This document shows, piece after piece, positions 62,847 to 64,000 of a DNA stretch of 64,000 nt. The DNA lies in NCBI RefSeq assembly GCF_000247815.1, contig NC_021675.1, positions 61,783,029 through 61,847,028 of the forward strand, given 5' to 3'. Position numbers and translations under genes: made by a program. The first letter of the stretch is position 1. Every line of letters starts with the position of its first letter. Origin of the DNA: Ficedula albicollis. Its lineage: Eukaryota; Chordata; Aves; Passeriformes; Muscicapidae. Below the pieces are notes generated by a model. It did not search any database and had not been told where the DNA came from. It saw only the letters and a list, made by a program, of their open reading frames with translations.

Positions 62847-64000
62847 GCTCATGTTGGCCCTGCTGGGAGTCACAGCCCTGCAGCTTCCACTGACCTTCCA
62901 GCCATCCCACACAGAGCACCAGCAGTCAGCCTGTCCTGCCCACATCACCTGCTGTGTCTCCAGGCACAGGGAGCCTCCTGCCTCCAGACGTGGAGGATGG
63001 TGAGGCCTAGCTCATGCTATTCCTTGCCCAAGACCAGCAAGCATCCCTGGGCCACAGCCAGCCACATGTTAGCTGTTAGCTCAGGCTGCTTATAAATAAC
63101 TTGTTAATAGCTGTACAGTTTTTCCTGGGCTAGGCATCCTGCTTTGATAAGAGCATGTTTTTGTTTGGGGAGGGTTCCTCAAGTACATGTTGGGATCTAC
63201 TGGCTGAGCCAAACTAAATCAAGCCTGAGCCATATGCATGTGTGTGTGTGTGTGTGTGTGTGTGTGAGCAACAGGCAGCTGCAGCTGAAAGCTCCAGTCT
63301 GGCACAACAAGCTCAGATCATCTTCCCCTCGAAGTCTCCCTCCTCTTTTTATACTGTCCTCTTTACTTCTTGCACAGAAAAAAAAAAATGTGTTCCTGAC
63401 TTGATTTCCTACAGGGAGATTAATTGAAAATATCTGTTGGTTCCCCATGAAGAATATGTAACATGAAGAAAACTCTGAATGTGACATTAAAGACCAAAAG
63501 GACCAGAATATCAAAAGTTTTTTGATGCCTCAGTTTTTAAGAGTACTAGCACAAACACATCCAGTATTGCCCCATAAAAAATGAGGAGTTGTACTTTAGG
63601 AGCATCCAAACTCTCAGACAGCCATGGCACATGTGGGGCAGGTATAGAGCAGCCTGCAGCAGTGTCCTGAGTGCCCCTGGGGGAGCACAGATGGGGTCCA
63701 CATCTCCCACCCCTTCCCCAGGTGAGGCCTTCAGCACAATGGGGTTTTAAGCATCAACCCTTCTTGTGGGGCAGTCACACTGTGGGGCTGACCTGGGTGA
63801 GAGTACACATCAAATCAAAGGTGTCCACAGGATCATTTCCAAAACCTTTTCTGTGTCCTCTCTGAGGACACAGATGCATTAGACCATATCAGACCTGCAT
63901 CAAACATGCATTAGACCCTACAAACTTACAGAGATGTTACTCCTCCTTCACTGAAGTTTCCCAGTGGGCTGCTTTGGGAGGGCAGAATTTGGATACAGGA
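62847..64000. other. Non-coding, locally GC-rich end of window
   Basis: A GC-richer patch (about 62850-63060) is open in two + strand frames but has no convincing acceptor. A (TG)n microsatellite follows. The last 400 bases hold overlapping open frames on both strands without splice pairs. Confidence 0.35.
63239..63266. repeat. (TG)n microsatellite
   Basis: About 14 perfect tg units lie between catatgca and agcaacagg. The Val-Cys and Thr-His repeat frames here are only translations of the run. Confidence 0.96.

Overview
This window reads as vertebrate nuclear DNA, most likely from a bird. It is AT-rich and has no long open reading frames, operons, ribosome binding sites or bacterial, phage or organelle genes. 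Two pieces match the 3' end of the CR1 LINE, the dominant retrotransposon of bird genomes: one in sense orientation near 13.5-13.7 kb and one in antisense at about 37.7-37.9 kb. CR1 also occurs in crocodilians and turtles, so 'bird' is an inference from the familiar avian form of the tail. No tRNA, rRNA or CRISPR array was seen.

No gene could be named. Reading both strands for splice signals gave a set of short candidate exons. On the + strand they lie at about 2.1, 4.3, 7.7, 10.2, 15.4, 16.2, 22.1, 23.55 and 23.8 kb, with a stop at 23.92 kb and AATAAA about 370 bases later. On the - strand they lie at about 50.5, 41.1, 33.7, 33.3, 32.7 and 26.2 kb. Several neighbouring pairs are compatible in reading phase, which would fit two unnamed genes converging tail to tail around 24-26 kb. 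This is an ab initio reading without homology or transcript support. False exon calls are common at this stringency, so every exon has modest confidence. Three GC-rich patches (12.05, 28.54 and 57.31 kb) also hold open exon-like frames.

The most striking property is duplication. About twenty head-to-tail tandem duplications, nearly all two-copy with units of 47 to 270 bases, are scattered through the window. All are direct and the copies are nearly identical. Seven have a period of exactly 47 or 53. There is also a 1.9 kb direct duplication (18250-20138 and 20169-22104) whose copies are joined by a pure run of 30 C, an identical 166-base pair of copies 1.7 kb apart, and an older diverged pair 3.2 kb apart.

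Two further pure C runs (52 and 290 bases) sit in a possible LTR-retroelement remnant at 6.5-7.2 kb. The C-run junction, the pure homopolymers and the near-identical tandem copies all raise the possibility of assembly error (retained haplotypes, or poly-G sequencing artefact read on the other strand). This should be settled before any biological interpretation.

The remainder, especially 34-41 kb, 42-50 kb and 51-64 kb, is ordinary intergenic or intronic sequence with simple repeats.
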